The position numbers were made by a program, and so were the translations under genes. A stretch of 54,754 bases of DNA from Nocardioides jejuensis (GTDB taxonomy: Bacteria > Actinomycetota > Actinomycetes > Propionibacteriales > Nocardioidaceae), in contig NZ_SJZJ01000026.1 in the NCBI RefSeq assembly GCF_004337475.1, positions 1-54,754 of the forward strand. Direction: 5' to 3'. Numbering within the stretch: position 1 is the stretch's first letter; every line of letters begins with the position of its first letter. Shown here in pieces: positions 17,753 to 26,279 of the stretch. The notes under the pieces are model-generated. The model made no database searches. It saw only the letters and a program-made list of their open reading frames with translations, and had not been told where the DNA came from.

Positions 17753-18658
17753 ATGAGTACGACGACGGGTGCCGGCCTCGGCTACCACCAGCTGCAGCGC
17801 AGCGGCCCGCGGGAGATCTGGCGGCCGGCACTCGGCGTACTCGCGGTGCTCACCGGGATGTCCCTGCTGTCGATCCTCTTCGGCATCGTCGCGGTGGGGG
17901 TCGATCTGGTTCTTCCAGGCGGGCCGACCGCCAGTGACAACCCGTTCGACGACCCGGGTTCGATCATCATGGCGGGCATCCTGCTCGGCCTCGCTGCCGC
18001 GATCCCGCTGGTGTTGGTGCTGGCCTGGGCCCTGCACGGCACCCGGCCGGGATTCCTGGTCTCCGTCGTCGGGCGGATCCGCTGGCGCTTCTTCACCGGC
18101 TGCCTGGGTCTGGCGATCGTCGCGATGATCGCCACGGTGGTCGTCGGCTCCCTGGTCCCCAGCGGGACCCGCGGCGAGCTGACGGCGTCGCCGCATCCGT
18201 TCGACGCGCGGATGGCGGCCCTCCTGGTGACGGTCGCGCTCCTCACGCCCCTGCAGGCGGCGGGGGAGGAGTTCGTCTTCCGCGGCTACCTGACCCAGGC
18301 ATTCGGCGGGATCTTCCCGACGGCCTTCGCGGTGGTCTTCCCGGCTCTGGTGTTCGCGATCTTCCACGGCTTCGGACAGAGCTGGCCGGTCTTCGTCGAT
18401 CGCTTCGCCTTCGGCCTGGTGGCTGGCGTCCTGGTGGTGCTGACGGGCGGGATCGAGGCGGGCCTGGCGATGCACGTGGTCAACAACTGGCTCGCCTTCG
18501 GCTTCGCCATCGTCTCCGGCAACCTCGGCGAAGCGCTGCAGCCGACGGGTGGCACGTGGTGGTCGCTGCCGGGCACGCTCACCCAGTCGCTGGTCTACCT
18601 GGCGCTCGCCGTCTGGCTCGCCCGGCGCCAGGGGCTCACCACCCGCGCTACGCGCTGA
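17753..18658 (+). CDS. CPBP family intramembrane metalloprotease
   Basis: A 301-residue protein with about eight membrane segments and the CPBP (Abi) motifs: EEFVFRGYL (catalytic glutamates), a histidine in FAIFHGF, and HVVNNWLAF. These are the conserved metal ligands of Rce1-type intramembrane proteases. Substrate unknown. It starts 16 bases after gltX, so it is probably co-transcribed. Its 3' end overlaps the convergent phosphoesterase gene by 11 bases. Confidence 0.87.
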   Translation: MSTTTGAGLGYHQLQRSGPREIWRPALGVLAVLTGMSLLSILFGIVAVGVDLVLPGGPTASDNPFDDPGSIIMAGILLGLAAAIPLVLVLAWALHGTRPGFLVSVVGRIRWRFFTGCLGLAIVAMIATVVVGSLVPSGTRGELTASPHPFDARMAALLVTVALLTPLQAAGEEFVFRGYLTQAFGGIFPTAFAVVFPALVFAIFHGFGQSWPVFVDRFAFGLVAGVLVVLTGGIEAGLAMHVVNNWLAFGFAIVSGNLGEALQPTGGTWWSLPGTLTQSLVYLALAVWLARRQGLTTRATR

Positions 18659-19403
18659 GGTCGACGAGCAGCAGCGGGCCGCCGTCGTAGCGGCCACCGT
18701 CGATGGCGAGCGCCTTGCCGTCGGCGTACGACAGCGTGCCGTGGCCGGGCGTCGTGCCGCGCAGGGTCGCGACGATGCTGTGGCCGTGCACGACGCGGTC
18801 GCCGCCGTACGCCGCGAGCAGGCTCGCGGCCTGCTCGACGCCCTTCGCCCCGACGAACCGTCGGCGCTGCGCCAGCCCGCGCCAGACCTCGGCGACGCCT
18901 CCGGGATCGGCGCGCGTGAGCAGGCTCGTGACGTGGGCGTTGACGGCATCGACGCTCCGCCCCCACCCGAGGTACGCCGTGGTGTCGCTGTGGACGAGAA
19001 GGTCGGACCCGATGCGCGCCATCGCGGGCAACCGGCTCAGCCAGGCGACGTCGTCGGGCGTCAGTCCTGCCTGGTCGCGCGCGATGCCACCGTTGCGCTG
19101 CCAGACCGGGAGGTAGCCCTCGTCGGGGTGCAGCCACATGCCGAGTGCGAGCACCTCGTGGTTGCCGAGCAGCACGTGCACCTGTCCGGGGGCCTCCTCC
19201 TGGAGGCGGCGCACGAGCCGGATGACGCCGATGCCGTCGGGGCCGCGATCGAGCAGGTCGCCGAGGACGAAGAGCTGGTCCTCACCTCCCGACCAGTGCT
19301 CGCTGGCATCGATCAGGCCCTCGCTGCGCAGTGACCGCACGAGGTCGTCGCGGTGGCCGTGGATGTCGCTGATCGCGAAGGCACGGGCGGTGGGGGAGGG
19401 CAC
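18648..19403 (-). CDS. metallophosphoesterase (calcineurin-like)
   Basis: A 251-residue cytoplasmic phosphoesterase. It has the full dimetal motif set: SDIHGHRDDL, GDLLDRGPDG, GNHEVLALG, a histidine in LLVHSD, and VHGHS. This pattern resembles the protein/diadenosine tetraphosphatase (PrpA/ApaH-like) group, but the substrate cannot be fixed. GTG 19403 (start VPSPTARAFAISDIHGH) is preferred because conservation begins there. Confidence 0.85.
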   Translation of the reverse strand: MPSPTARAFAISDIHGHRDDLVRSLRSEGLIDASEHWSGGEDQLFVLGDLLDRGPDGIGVIRLVRRLQEEAPGQVHVLLGNHEVLALGMWLHPDEGYLPVWQRNGGIARDQAGLTPDDVAWLSRLPAMARIGSDLLVHSDTTAYLGWGRSVDAVNAHVTSLLTRADPGGVAEVWRGLAQRRRFVGAKGVEQAASLLAAYGGDRVVHGHSIVATLRGTTPGHGTLSYADGKALAIDGGRYDGGPLLLVDLSA

Positions 19404-19464
19404 GGCTCCATCCTCGCAGCGACCACCGACAGCGGCCGATTCGGCCGCTCCGCCGGGCATCGTT

Positions 19465-19494
19465 TTGGAGGTCCGGATGGGCTCCGTGTAGGGT
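19465..19494 (+). promoter_or_regulatory. candidate promoter of tRNA-Gln
   Basis: TTGGAG (19465-19470) and TAGGGT (19489-19494) are separated by 18 bp, predicting a start near 19501, about 35 nt before the mature tRNA-Gln 5' end. Confidence 0.4.
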
Positions 19495-19535
19495 TTTCCC
19501 TTGTCCCGGCAGTCCTCGGAGTGCGGGCGACACTG

Positions 19536-19607
19536 TGGGATATGGTGTAATTGGCAACACGACGGTTTCTGGTTCCGTTATTCAAGGTTCGAGTCCTTGT
19601 ATCCCAG
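19536..19607 (+). tRNA. tRNA-Gln (anticodon CTG)
   Basis: A complete cloverleaf. The acceptor TGGGATA (19536-19542) pairs with TATCCCA (19600-19606), with discriminator G. The anticodon loop TTCTGGT gives CTG, reading CAG. The T-arm GGTTCGAGTCC is canonical. The top of the anticodon stem has a T-T mismatch. CCA is not encoded. Confidence 0.95.
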
Positions 19608-19610
19608 CTG

Positions 19611-19657
19611 AATCCGGTCTGATCGCCCTCAGCGATGAGGGTCACACAGTCCGGATT
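19611..19657 (+). terminator. two-tier hairpin after tRNA-Gln
   Basis: AATCCGG (19611-19617) pairs with CCGGATT (19651-19657). CTG/CAG extends the stem inside a T-T mismatch, and an inner stem CCCTC (19626-19630) / GAGGG (19637-19641) stacks in the loop. There is only a short T stretch, so it may be a terminator or a processing hairpin. Confidence 0.45.
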
Positions 19658-19686
19658 TGTGACGGAACGAAGGCAAACGCTAGAGT
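19657..19686 (+). promoter_or_regulatory. candidate promoter of tRNA-Glu
   Basis: TTGTGA (19657-19662) and TAGAGT (19681-19686) are 18 bp apart, predicting a start about 30 nt before tRNA-Glu. It implies the two tRNA genes can be transcribed independently. Confidence 0.5.
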
Positions 19687-19722
19687 TCCGGAACGTTGCC
19701 AGCGAGTGATCGCCAGCAAATT

Positions 19723-19795
19723 GCCCCCGTTGTGTAGTGGCCTAGCACGTCGCCCTCTCAAGGCGGTAGCGCCGGTTCGAATCCGGTCGGGGGTA
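19723..19795 (+). tRNA. tRNA-Glu (anticodon CTC)
   Basis: The acceptor GCCCCCG (19723-19729) pairs with CGGGGGT (19788-19794), with one G-U and discriminator A. The anticodon loop CTCTCAA gives CTC, reading GAG. The T-arm GGTTCGAATCC is canonical. CCA is not encoded. Confidence 0.95.
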
Positions 19796-19802
19796 CAACA
19801 TC

Positions 19803-19836
19803 GAAGAAGGCTTCCCGAGACCGGGAAGCCTTCTTC
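19803..19836 (+). terminator. strong hairpin terminator after tRNA-Glu
   Basis: A perfect 15-bp stem pairs 19803-19817 with 19822-19836 around loop AGAC, starting 7 nt after the tRNA and followed by GCTTT. Confidence 0.85.
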
Positions 19837-19865
19837 GCTTTCCGGACAGCATCGAAGGAGCACTC

Positions 19866-20303
19866 ATGGCCCAGGTCACCGCCGTCGCCGAGGCGATCGT
19901 CCCCGCAGCCCCGGCCCTCGTGCTCGAGGCGCTCGCCGACTACCGCGAGGCACGCCCCGCGATCCTCACGCCGGCCTACACCGAGTACCAGGTCGTGGAG
20001 GGCGGCGTCGGCGCCGGCACCGTCGCGTCGTGGCACCTGCACGCCACCGAGAAGCGCGTCCGCGAGGTCGTGGCCGACGTCGTCGTGACCAGCGACTCCG
20101 TCGTCGAGACGGACCGCAACTCCTCGATGGTCACCACGTTCACGGTCGCTGCCGCCGACGCCGGCACGACCGTCACGGTCACCACCACCTGGAACGGCGC
20201 CGGCGGCGTGGGCGGCTTCTTCGAGAAGACCTTCGCTCCGCTCGGACTGCGCCGCATCCACGGCGAGCTCCTCGCCAACCTCTCCTCGTACGTCGCACGC
20301 TGA
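19866..20303 (+). CDS. SRPBCC (START-like) domain protein
   Basis: A 145-residue single-domain protein with the polyketide cyclase/dehydrase-type helix-grip fold pattern: VTAVAEAIVPAAPALVLEAL at the N-terminus, a beta-strand ladder (TTFTVAAADAGTTVTVTTTW), and a long C-terminal helix. Such proteins bind hydrophobic ligands; no catalytic residues can be assigned. ATG 19866 has GAAGGAG upstream. Confidence 0.75.
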   Translation: MAQVTAVAEAIVPAAPALVLEALADYREARPAILTPAYTEYQVVEGGVGAGTVASWHLHATEKRVREVVADVVVTSDSVVETDRNSSMVTTFTVAAADAGTTVTVTTTWNGAGGVGGFFEKTFAPLGLRRIHGELLANLSSYVAR

Positions 20304-20397
20304 GCCGTCGCCTCCTGAGGCTGCTTGCTGACAGCTCGCACCGTCCCGGCGTGCCTTCTCTGGCTCCGGACGAATCGGACCTAGCGTGGGCCGCGAG

Positions 20398-22665
20398 ATG
20401 ACCACGCAGCTCCCTGACCTCGCCACCCAGGAGCGCCTGCGCGTCACGACGAACGGTGACTTCCGCGAGTTCGATGCCGACGAGGTGCTCGGGCCGCTCG
20501 CGCTCCAGTGCGGCCCGGCTGGCTGGTCGGCGCGGGACGTTGGCGAGGAGCCGATGCTCTTCCTGGACGGCTGCCGGGTCGTCCAGCTCCCGCTCTTCCT
20601 GGGCCGCCCCGTGCAGCTCCGGGTAGGCGCTCCCGACGGTCAGCTGGTCGAGCTCGAGGTCGTCGAGTACGTCGAGTCGTTCCTCGAGTACGGCCCCGGC
20701 GACCCGATGCGCGGCGCCATGCGGCCGAAGCCCTCGGAAGCAGGTGCTGCTGACACGGACGTCGTGCCGGTCGCGGCGCCCGCACTGCCCGCGGCGTCCG
20801 CAGTGGCGGCGGTCGCGCGGGTCGTGACGCCGGTCGAGACGCCAGCCCCAGAGCAGCTCCCCGAGCGAACGCCGGAGCCCGTGCGGGTCCCCGTTGCCGC
20901 CGGGATGGTCGAGGCCCCGGCGACGCAGTCGGTGCCTGAGCCCGCACCGGCCGTCTCGTCTGCGCCGCCCGCACCCCGTCGTACGCCGGGGGTCGGCCCC
21001 GCCGCACCGTCCGCCGACGAACGGATGCTCGTGCTCGACGGCGTCAACGTGACCGTCGAGGGCACCCGGTTGCTCCGCGACATCTCCGTCGCGCTGCGCC
21101 CTGGCACCCTGACGGCGGTCATCGGTCCCTCGGGAGCGGGCAAGTCGACGCTGCTGCGGGCACTGACGGGGGAGCGGCCGGCCACCAGCGGGCGGGTCGT
21201 CTGGGACGGCCACGACCTGGACCGGGAGCGCGACCTTGCCCGGTTCCGGATCGGTGTCGTCCCGCAGGAGGAGCTCCTGCACCCGCAGCTCAGCGTCCGC
21301 CAGGAGCTGGCGTACGCCGCGGCCCTGCGCATGCCGCCCACCTCGACGCGCGCGGAGCGCGACGCCCGGGTCGGCGACGTCCTCGGACGGCTGGGCCTCG
21401 AGGGCCAACGCGACCAGCGGATCAGCAGCCTCTCCGGAGGCCAGCGCAAGCGCCTCGCGATCGCCGCCGAGCTGCTCACTGCCCCGGACCTGCTCTTCCT
21501 CGACGAGCCGACGACGGGCCTCGACCCGGGCTTCGACCGCAGCGTCATGGAGCAGCTGCGCGACCTCGCCCACGACGGGTGCACGGTCGTCGCGGTCACC
21601 CACTCCGTCATCGGGCTCGAGGCGTGCGACCAGGTCGTCGTCCTCGCCCGGGGCGGTCGGCTCGCCCACGTCGGGGCTCCCGAGACGCTGCTCGGTCACT
21701 TCGGCTGCCTCGACTATCCCGAGCTCTTCGACCTGCTGGAGACCGGCGAGGTCTCACCGGCAGCTGCCACCGTCGAGCGACCGAAGCTCAAGGCGCCGGG
21801 GACGCTGGTCGTCCCGGAGCGTCCTGCCCCCGCCGGGCAGCTGCTGACGCTGCTGCGACGTACGGCGGTGGCGGCGTTCTCCGATCGGCTGACCGTCGCG
21901 ATGCTGGTGCTGATGCCGTTGCTACTGGGTGCGCTGAGCCGGGTGGTGCCGGGTGGCGCCGGGCTCTCGCTGACCACCGCGCACGCCAACGGCGTGGCCC
22001 GCGCCCGCCTGGGCGAGGAGGCGAACCAGCACCTCACGCTCCTGCTCGTCGCCGCCTGCCTGATGGGCGCTGCGATGACCGTGCGTGAGGTCGTCCGTGA
22101 GCGCGCCCTGCTCCGCCGCGAGTACGCCGTCGGCGTCTCGCCCGGCGCGTGGGTCTTCGCCAAGGGGGCGGTCCTCGGCCTGCTCTGCTTCGTCCAGGGT
22201 GTCGCCGTGACCTGGCTGGCGCTCGCCGGTCTGCCCGGTGCCGACGCCGCGGGCATCCACGGCTGGGGCACCCGCGAGATCGCGCTCTCCGTCGGCCTTC
22301 TCGCCACCGCGTCCGCATGGCTCGGCCTGCTCGTCTCCGCCCTCGTCCGGACCGTCGAGCAGACGATGCCGGCGCTGGTGGCCGTCGTGATGGGCCAGCT
22401 CGTGCTCTCCGGTGCGCTCGTCCAGGTCGCGGGTCGTCCCGGCCTCGAGCAGGTTGCATGGCTGGCTCCGGCCCGCTGGGCCCATGCCGCCAACGCGGTC
22501 AGCGTCCACCTGGAGCGTGCCAAGAACGGTATCCGCAGCGCGGTGCCCGACCCGCTCGCGGCGTACTCGACCGGGCAGTGGACGCACGACCTCGTGGTCC
22601 TCGCCGTCGTCGCCGTCGTGGCGCTGCTGACGACCGTGCAGCTGGTCCGTCGCTCGCTCCGCTGA
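20398..22665 (+). CDS. ABC transporter, ATPase fused to permease (ABCG/Rv1747-like), with extra N-terminal domain
   Basis: A 755-residue half-transporter. Residues 1-~110 form a beta-rich N-terminal domain of unknown identity, and ~115-205 a Pro/Ala/Val-rich linker. The ATPase spans ~210-450 with Walker A GPSGAGKST, signature LSGGQRKR and Walker B LLFLDEPTTGLD. An ABC2-type membrane domain with about six segments fills ~485-750. ATPase-before-permease order is the ABCG/White or mycobacterial Rv1747 type, mostly exporters. Rv1747 carries FHA domains at this N-terminal place; I cannot see FHA signature residues here. TAGCGT (20382-20387) is a possible -10. ATG 20398 is used. Confidence 0.87.
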   Translation: MTTQLPDLATQERLRVTTNGDFREFDADEVLGPLALQCGPAGWSARDVGEEPMLFLDGCRVVQLPLFLGRPVQLRVGAPDGQLVELEVVEYVESFLEYGPGDPMRGAMRPKPSEAGAADTDVVPVAAPALPAASAVAAVARVVTPVETPAPEQLPERTPEPVRVPVAAGMVEAPATQSVPEPAPAVSSAPPAPRRTPGVGPAAPSADERMLVLDGVNVTVEGTRLLRDISVALRPGTLTAVIGPSGAGKSTLLRALTGERPATSGRVVWDGHDLDRERDLARFRIGVVPQEELLHPQLSVRQELAYAAALRMPPTSTRAERDARVGDVLGRLGLEGQRDQRISSLSGGQRKRLAIAAELLTAPDLLFLDEPTTGLDPGFDRSVMEQLRDLAHDGCTVVAVTHSVIGLEACDQVVVLARGGRLAHVGAPETLLGHFGCLDYPELFDLLETGEVSPAAATVERPKLKAPGTLVVPERPAPAGQLLTLLRRTAVAAFSDRLTVAMLVLMPLLLGALSRVVPGGAGLSLTTAHANGVARARLGEEANQHLTLLLVAACLMGAAMTVREVVRERALLRREYAVGVSPGAWVFAKGAVLGLLCFVQGVAVTWLALAGLPGADAAGIHGWGTREIALSVGLLATASAWLGLLVSALVRTVEQTMPALVAVVMGQLVLSGALVQVAGRPGLEQVAWLAPARWAHAANAVSVHLERAKNGIRSAVPDPLAAYSTGQWTHDLVVLAVVAVVALLTTVQLVRRSLR

Positions 22666-22699
22666 GTCGGCTGTCAGTGCCTCCTGCGATGATCGGACC

Positions 22700-23185
22700 A
22701 TGTGGACCGTGATGGAGTCGCCGGTGGGCGACCTGCGCATCGTCGAGCGCGGTGGCGCCGTGTCGGCGATCGAGTTCACGCCCTGGCGTCCGCCGGCCGA
22801 CGGCCGTCCCCTGGGGGAGCGCGCCGATGACCATCCCGTGCTGGGTGCTGCGGTGCGGCAGCTGACGGAGTACTTCGCGGGTGACCGCACGACGTTCGAC
22901 CTGCCGGTCGCGCCGCGCGGCACGGAGTTCCAGGAGCGCGTCTGGGCGCAGCTCCAGCGGATCCCCTTCGGCGAGACGATCACGTACGGCGAGATCGCCG
23001 GCCGCCTCGGGCAGACCGCCGCGGCCTCGCGCGCTGTGGGCCTGGCCAACGGCCGCAACCCGATCCCGATCGTGATCCCGTGCCACCGCGTGATCGGCGC
23101 TGACGGCTCGCTGACCGGCTACGCCGGCGGCATGGACCGCAAGCAGGTGCTGCTCGACCTCGAGCGCCAGGACGCCCTCTTCTGA
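22700..23185 (+). CDS. ogt: methylated-DNA--protein-cysteine methyltransferase
   Basis: A 161-residue suicide repair protein that transfers O6-methyl groups from guanine to its own cysteine. The active site IPCHRVIG, the helix-turn-helix TYGEIAGRLGQTAAASRAVGLANGRNP, and the GYAGGMDRKQ-LL end are all present. It lacks the Ada N-terminal regulator domain. It is monocistronic, ending at a strong terminator. Confidence 0.95.
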   Translation: MWTVMESPVGDLRIVERGGAVSAIEFTPWRPPADGRPLGERADDHPVLGAAVRQLTEYFAGDRTTFDLPVAPRGTEFQERVWAQLQRIPFGETITYGEIAGRLGQTAAASRAVGLANGRNPIPIVIPCHRVIGADGSLTGYAGGMDRKQVLLDLERQDALF

Positions 23186-23191
23186 GACGAC

Positions 23192-23224
23192 AAGAGCCCC
23201 CGCCGATCAACGGCGGGGGCTCTT
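23192..23224. terminator. bidirectional terminator between ogt and IclR gene
   Basis: A perfect 14-bp GC-rich stem pairs 23192-23205 with 23211-23224 around loop ATCAA. It serves the two convergent genes. Confidence 0.85.
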
Positions 23225-23233
23225 CTCATGAGG

Positions 23234-23956
23234 TCACTCGGCGGCGGCGCGGCGCAGCGACTCGGAGAGCCGTTCGGCGGCGGCCAGGACCGCCGGAGCG
23301 TGCATGCGGCCGGGCTGGCGCGAGAGGCGCTCGAGCGGGCCGGAGACGGAGACCGCGGCGATGATCTTGCCGCTGGGGGAGCGGACCGGCGCGGAGACGG
23401 ACGCCACGCCCTGCTCGCGCTCGCCGACGGACTGGGCCCAGCCGCGGCGGCGGATGCCGGACAGGGCGGTGGCCGAGTAGGCGGCGTTCTGCAGGCCGCG
23501 GTGCATGCGCTCCGGGTCCTCCCAGGCGAGCAGCACCTGCGCCGCGGAGCCCGCGCGCATGGTCAGCTGCGAGCCGACCGGGATCGTGTCGCGGAGGCCG
23601 GACGGGCGCTCGGCGGCGGCGACGCACACGCGGTGCTCGCCCTGACGGCGCCAGAGCTGGGCGGACTCACCGGTGATGTCGCGCAGGCGGGCGAGGACCG
23701 GACCGGCGGCGGCGAGGAGGCGGTCCTCACCGGCAGCGGCGGAGAGCTCCGCGAGGCGCGGGCCGAGGACGAAGCGACCCTGCAGGTCGCGGGCGACCAG
23801 GCGGTGGTGCTCCAGCGCAACTGCGAGACGATGGGCCGTGGGGCGGGCCAGTCCGGTGCCGGCGACGAGGCCGGCGAGGGTGGCCGGGCCGGCCTCGAGA
23901 GCTGCGAGCACGAGGGCGGCCTTGTCGAGAACGCCGACTCCGCTGGTGTTGTCCAT
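23234..23956 (-). CDS. ltbR: IclR family regulator of leucine biosynthesis (LtbR/NdgR-like)
   Basis: A 240-residue IclR protein with an N-terminal winged helix (VLDKAALVLAALEAGPATLAGLVAGTGLARPTAHRLAVALE, residues ~9-50) and a C-terminal effector domain (SAQLWRRQGEHRVCVAA ... SVSAPVRSPSGKIIAAVSVSGPLERL). The orthologous position, divergent from leuCD, is held by LtbR in Corynebacterium and NdgR in Streptomyces, which control leu and other amino acid genes (family knowledge). ATG 23956 is chosen at MDNTSGVGVLDKA. Confidence 0.85.
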   Translation of the reverse strand: MDNTSGVGVLDKAALVLAALEAGPATLAGLVAGTGLARPTAHRLAVALEHHRLVARDLQGRFVLGPRLAELSAAAGEDRLLAAAGPVLARLRDITGESAQLWRRQGEHRVCVAAAERPSGLRDTIPVGSQLTMRAGSAAQVLLAWEDPERMHRGLQNAAYSATALSGIRRRGWAQSVGEREQGVASVSAPVRSPSGKIIAAVSVSGPLERLSRQPGRMHAPAVLAAAERLSESLRRAAAE

Positions 23957-23968
23957 ATGCCGATACTG

Positions 23969-23989
23969 ACATCTCAATCCGTGGGATGC
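23969..23989. promoter_or_regulatory. degenerate dyad in ltbR-leuC gap, candidate LtbR site
   Basis: ACATCTCAA (23969-23977) and GTGGGATGC (23981-23989) share an imperfect inverted pattern CATC-y-CA around TCC. It lies just upstream of a leuC -10-like TAGAGT (23995-24000). The match is weak; the position is the main support. Confidence 0.35.
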
Positions 23990-24054
23990 AAGCGTAGAGT
24001 CATTCTTGCCGTCCGGACCGGGCGGTCAATGGCACTGAGTCAAGGGAGACCTCC

Positions 24055-25455
24055 ATGGGCAAGACCCTGTCGGAGAAGGTGTGGGACGAGCACGTCGTCC
24101 GCAGCGCTGAAGGCGAGCCGGACCTTCTCTACATCGACCTCCACCTCCTGCACGAGGTCACCTCGCCGCAGGCCTTCGACGGTCTCCGCATTGCCGGCCG
24201 CCAGGTCCGCCGCCCCGACCTGACCCTCGCGACCGAGGACCACAACGTCCCGACGCTCGACTGGGACAAGCCGATCGCGGACCCGGTCTCCAAGACCCAG
24301 GTCGACACCCTCCGCAAGAACGCTGCGGAGTTCGGCGTTCGCCTGCACCCGCTCGGCGACATCGAGCAGGGCATCGTCCACGTCGTCGGCCCGCAGCTGG
24401 GTCTGACCCAGCCCGGCATGACGATCGTCTGCGGTGACTCGCACACCTCGACCCACGGTGCGTTCGGCGCGATCGCGTTCGGCATCGGCACCTCCGAGGT
24501 CGAGCACGTCCTCGCGACGCAGACCCTGATGCAGGCCAAGCCGAAGACGATGGCCGTCACGGTCAACGGGCAGCTGCAGCCGGGCGTCACCGCCAAGGAC
24601 CTGATCCTCTACCTGATCACGCAGACCGGCACCGGTGGTGGCCAGGGCTACATCGTCGAGTACCGCGGCGAGGCGATCGAGGCGCTCTCCATGGAGAGCC
24701 GCATGACGATCTGCAACATGTCGATCGAGTGGGGTGCCAAGGCTGGCCTCATCGCTCCCGACGAGACCACGTTCGCCTACATCGAGGGCAAGCCCGAGGC
24801 GCCGAAGGGTGCTGACTGGGACGCCGCCGTCGCGCACTGGAAGACCCTGGTCACCGACGCCGACGCGACCTTCGACAAGGAGATCGTGATCGACGCGGCC
24901 GACGTCACGCCGTTTGTCACCTGGGGCACCAACCCGGGCCAGGGCGCGCCGCTCGGTGCCAACGTGCCGACCCCCTCGGACTTCGAGGACGAGCAGGACC
25001 GCATCGCCGCCGAGAAGGCGCTGGAGTACATGGGCCTCGAGGCCGGCCAGCCGCTGCGCTCGGTCAAGGTCGACACGGTCTTCGTCGGCTCCTGCACCAA
25101 CGGCCGCATCGAGGACCTGCGCCTCGCCGCCGACATCATCAAGGGCCACAAGGTCGCCGAGGGCACCCGCCTGCTCGTCGTCCCGGGCTCGGTCCGCGTC
25201 CGCAACCAGGCGATGGAGGAGGGCCTCGACAAGGTCTTCATCGAGGCCGGTGCGGAGTGGCGTGGCGCTGGCTGCTCGATGTGCCTGGGCATGAACCCGG
25301 ACACGCTCAAGCCGCAGGAGCGCTCCGCCTCGACGTCCAACCGCAACTTCGAGGGCCGTCAGGGCAAGGGCGGTCGCACGCACCTCGTCTCGATCCCCGT
25401 CGCTGCCGCCACCGCCGTCAAGGGCACGCTGGCTTCGCCGGCCGACCTGGTCTGA
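24055..25455 (+). CDS. leuC: 3-isopropylmalate dehydratase large subunit
   Basis: A 466-residue aconitase-family subunit carrying the [4Fe-4S] cluster. Cluster cysteines are seen in VGSCTNGR and [34 protein letters not shown] is diagnostic. With LeuD it isomerises 2- to 3-isopropylmalate for leucine, and probably also citramalate from CimA towards isoleucine. ATG 24055 follows GGGAG. It is probably controlled by the divergent IclR protein. Confidence 0.97.
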   Translation: MGKTLSEKVWDEHVVRSAEGEPDLLYIDLHLLHEVTSPQAFDGLRIAGRQVRRPDLTLATEDHNVPTLDWDKPIADPVSKTQVDTLRKNAAEFGVRLHPLGDIEQGIVHVVGPQLGLTQPGMTIVCGDSHTSTHGAFGAIAFGIGTSEVEHVLATQTLMQAKPKTMAVTVNGQLQPGVTAKDLILYLITQTGTGGGQGYIVEYRGEAIEALSMESRMTICNMSIEWGAKAGLIAPDETTFAYIEGKPEAPKGADWDAAVAHWKTLVTDADATFDKEIVIDAADVTPFVTWGTNPGQGAPLGANVPTPSDFEDEQDRIAAEKALEYMGLEAGQPLRSVKVDTVFVGSCTNGRIEDLRLAADIIKGHKVAEGTRLLVVPGSVRVRNQAMEEGLDKVFIEAGAEWRGAGCSMCLGMNPDTLKPQERSASTSNRNFEGRQGKGGRTHLVSIPVAAATAVKGTLASPADLV

Positions 25456-25475
25456 TTCGGAAGGACCTGAACATC

Positions 25476-26063
25476 ATGGAGAAGTTCACCTCCCACACCG
25501 GTACGGCGCTCCCGCTGCGTCGTTCGAACGTCGACACCGACCAGATCATCCCGGCGGTCTACCTCAAGCGCGTCACCCGCTCGGGCTTCGAGGACGGGCT
25601 GTTCGCCGCCTGGCGCAACGACCCGGAGTTCGTCGCCAACAAGCCGGAGTACCAGGGCGTCTCCGTCCTCGTCGCCGGCCCCGACTTCGGCACCGGCTCG
25701 TCGCGTGAGCACGCTGTCTGGGCGCTCATGGACTACGGCTTCAAGGTCGTGCTCTCGAGCCGCTTCGCGGACATCTTCCGGGGCAACTCCGGCAAGGCCG
25801 GCCTGCTCTCCGTCCCGGTCGAGCAGGACGTCATCGAGCAGCTCTGGGACCTCATCGAGGCCGACCCGACCACGCAGGTCACGGTCGACCTCGAGGCCAA
25901 GACCGTCACCGCCGGTGACCTGGTCGCGCCGTTCGAGATCGACGACTACACGCGCTACCGCCTGCTCAACGGTCTCGACGACATCGGCATCACCCTCGGC
26001 AACGAGGCCGACATCGCGGCGTACGAGGCCACGCGCCCGTCGTTCAAGCCGGTCACGCAGTGA
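25476..26063 (+). CDS. leuD: 3-isopropylmalate dehydratase small subunit
   Basis: The 195-residue swivelling-domain partner of LeuC, with [16 protein letters not shown] and the substrate loop [17 protein letters not shown]. The gap to leuC is 20 bases with GGAAGG as ribosome site, so it is one operon. It is followed by a strong terminator. Confidence 0.97.
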   Translation: MEKFTSHTGTALPLRRSNVDTDQIIPAVYLKRVTRSGFEDGLFAAWRNDPEFVANKPEYQGVSVLVAGPDFGTGSSREHAVWALMDYGFKVVLSSRFADIFRGNSGKAGLLSVPVEQDVIEQLWDLIEADPTTQVTVDLEAKTVTAGDLVAPFEIDDYTRYRLLNGLDDIGITLGNEADIAAYEATRPSFKPVTQ

Positions 26064-26105
26064 TCTGACGCGTTTCCCCTTGCCTGCAAGGAGAAACGCG
26101 AACAC

Positions 26106-26139
26106 GAAGGGCCCGGATGCGTCAGCGTCCGGGCCCTTC
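26106..26139 (+). terminator. leuCD terminator
   Basis: A 15-bp stem pairs 26106-26120 with 26125-26139 around loop GTCA, with a single G-U pair, 42 bases after the leuD stop. Confidence 0.85.
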
Positions 26140-26198
26140 GTCGTACGCCGGAGCCGCTGGTGATCGCGAAAAACGTGAGGCGAAAGCCCGCGTAGTCG

Positions 26199-26227
26199 TT
26201 GTGGCGGTCGCCGTGAGTCCCTACGTT
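26199..26227 (+). promoter_or_regulatory. candidate hupB promoter
   Basis: TTGTGG (26199-26204), a 17-bp spacer, and TACGTT (26222-26227). The start is predicted near 26234, giving a ~46-nt leader to GTG 26280. Confidence 0.55.
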
Positions 26228-26279
26228 GCGAGGAAGACGCGTCGGGGTCGGCCCGACCAGCTGCTCCGGAAGGAACCCC

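Noticed and set aside
23957..24054. Leucine leader-peptide attenuator before leuC
   Set aside because: No short ORF with leucine-codon runs and no terminator hairpin in the gap.
26064..26279. Possible riboswitch or small RNA between leuD and hupB
   Set aside because: The strong hairpin is a simple terminator of leuCD and the rest is explained by a promoter and a short leader.
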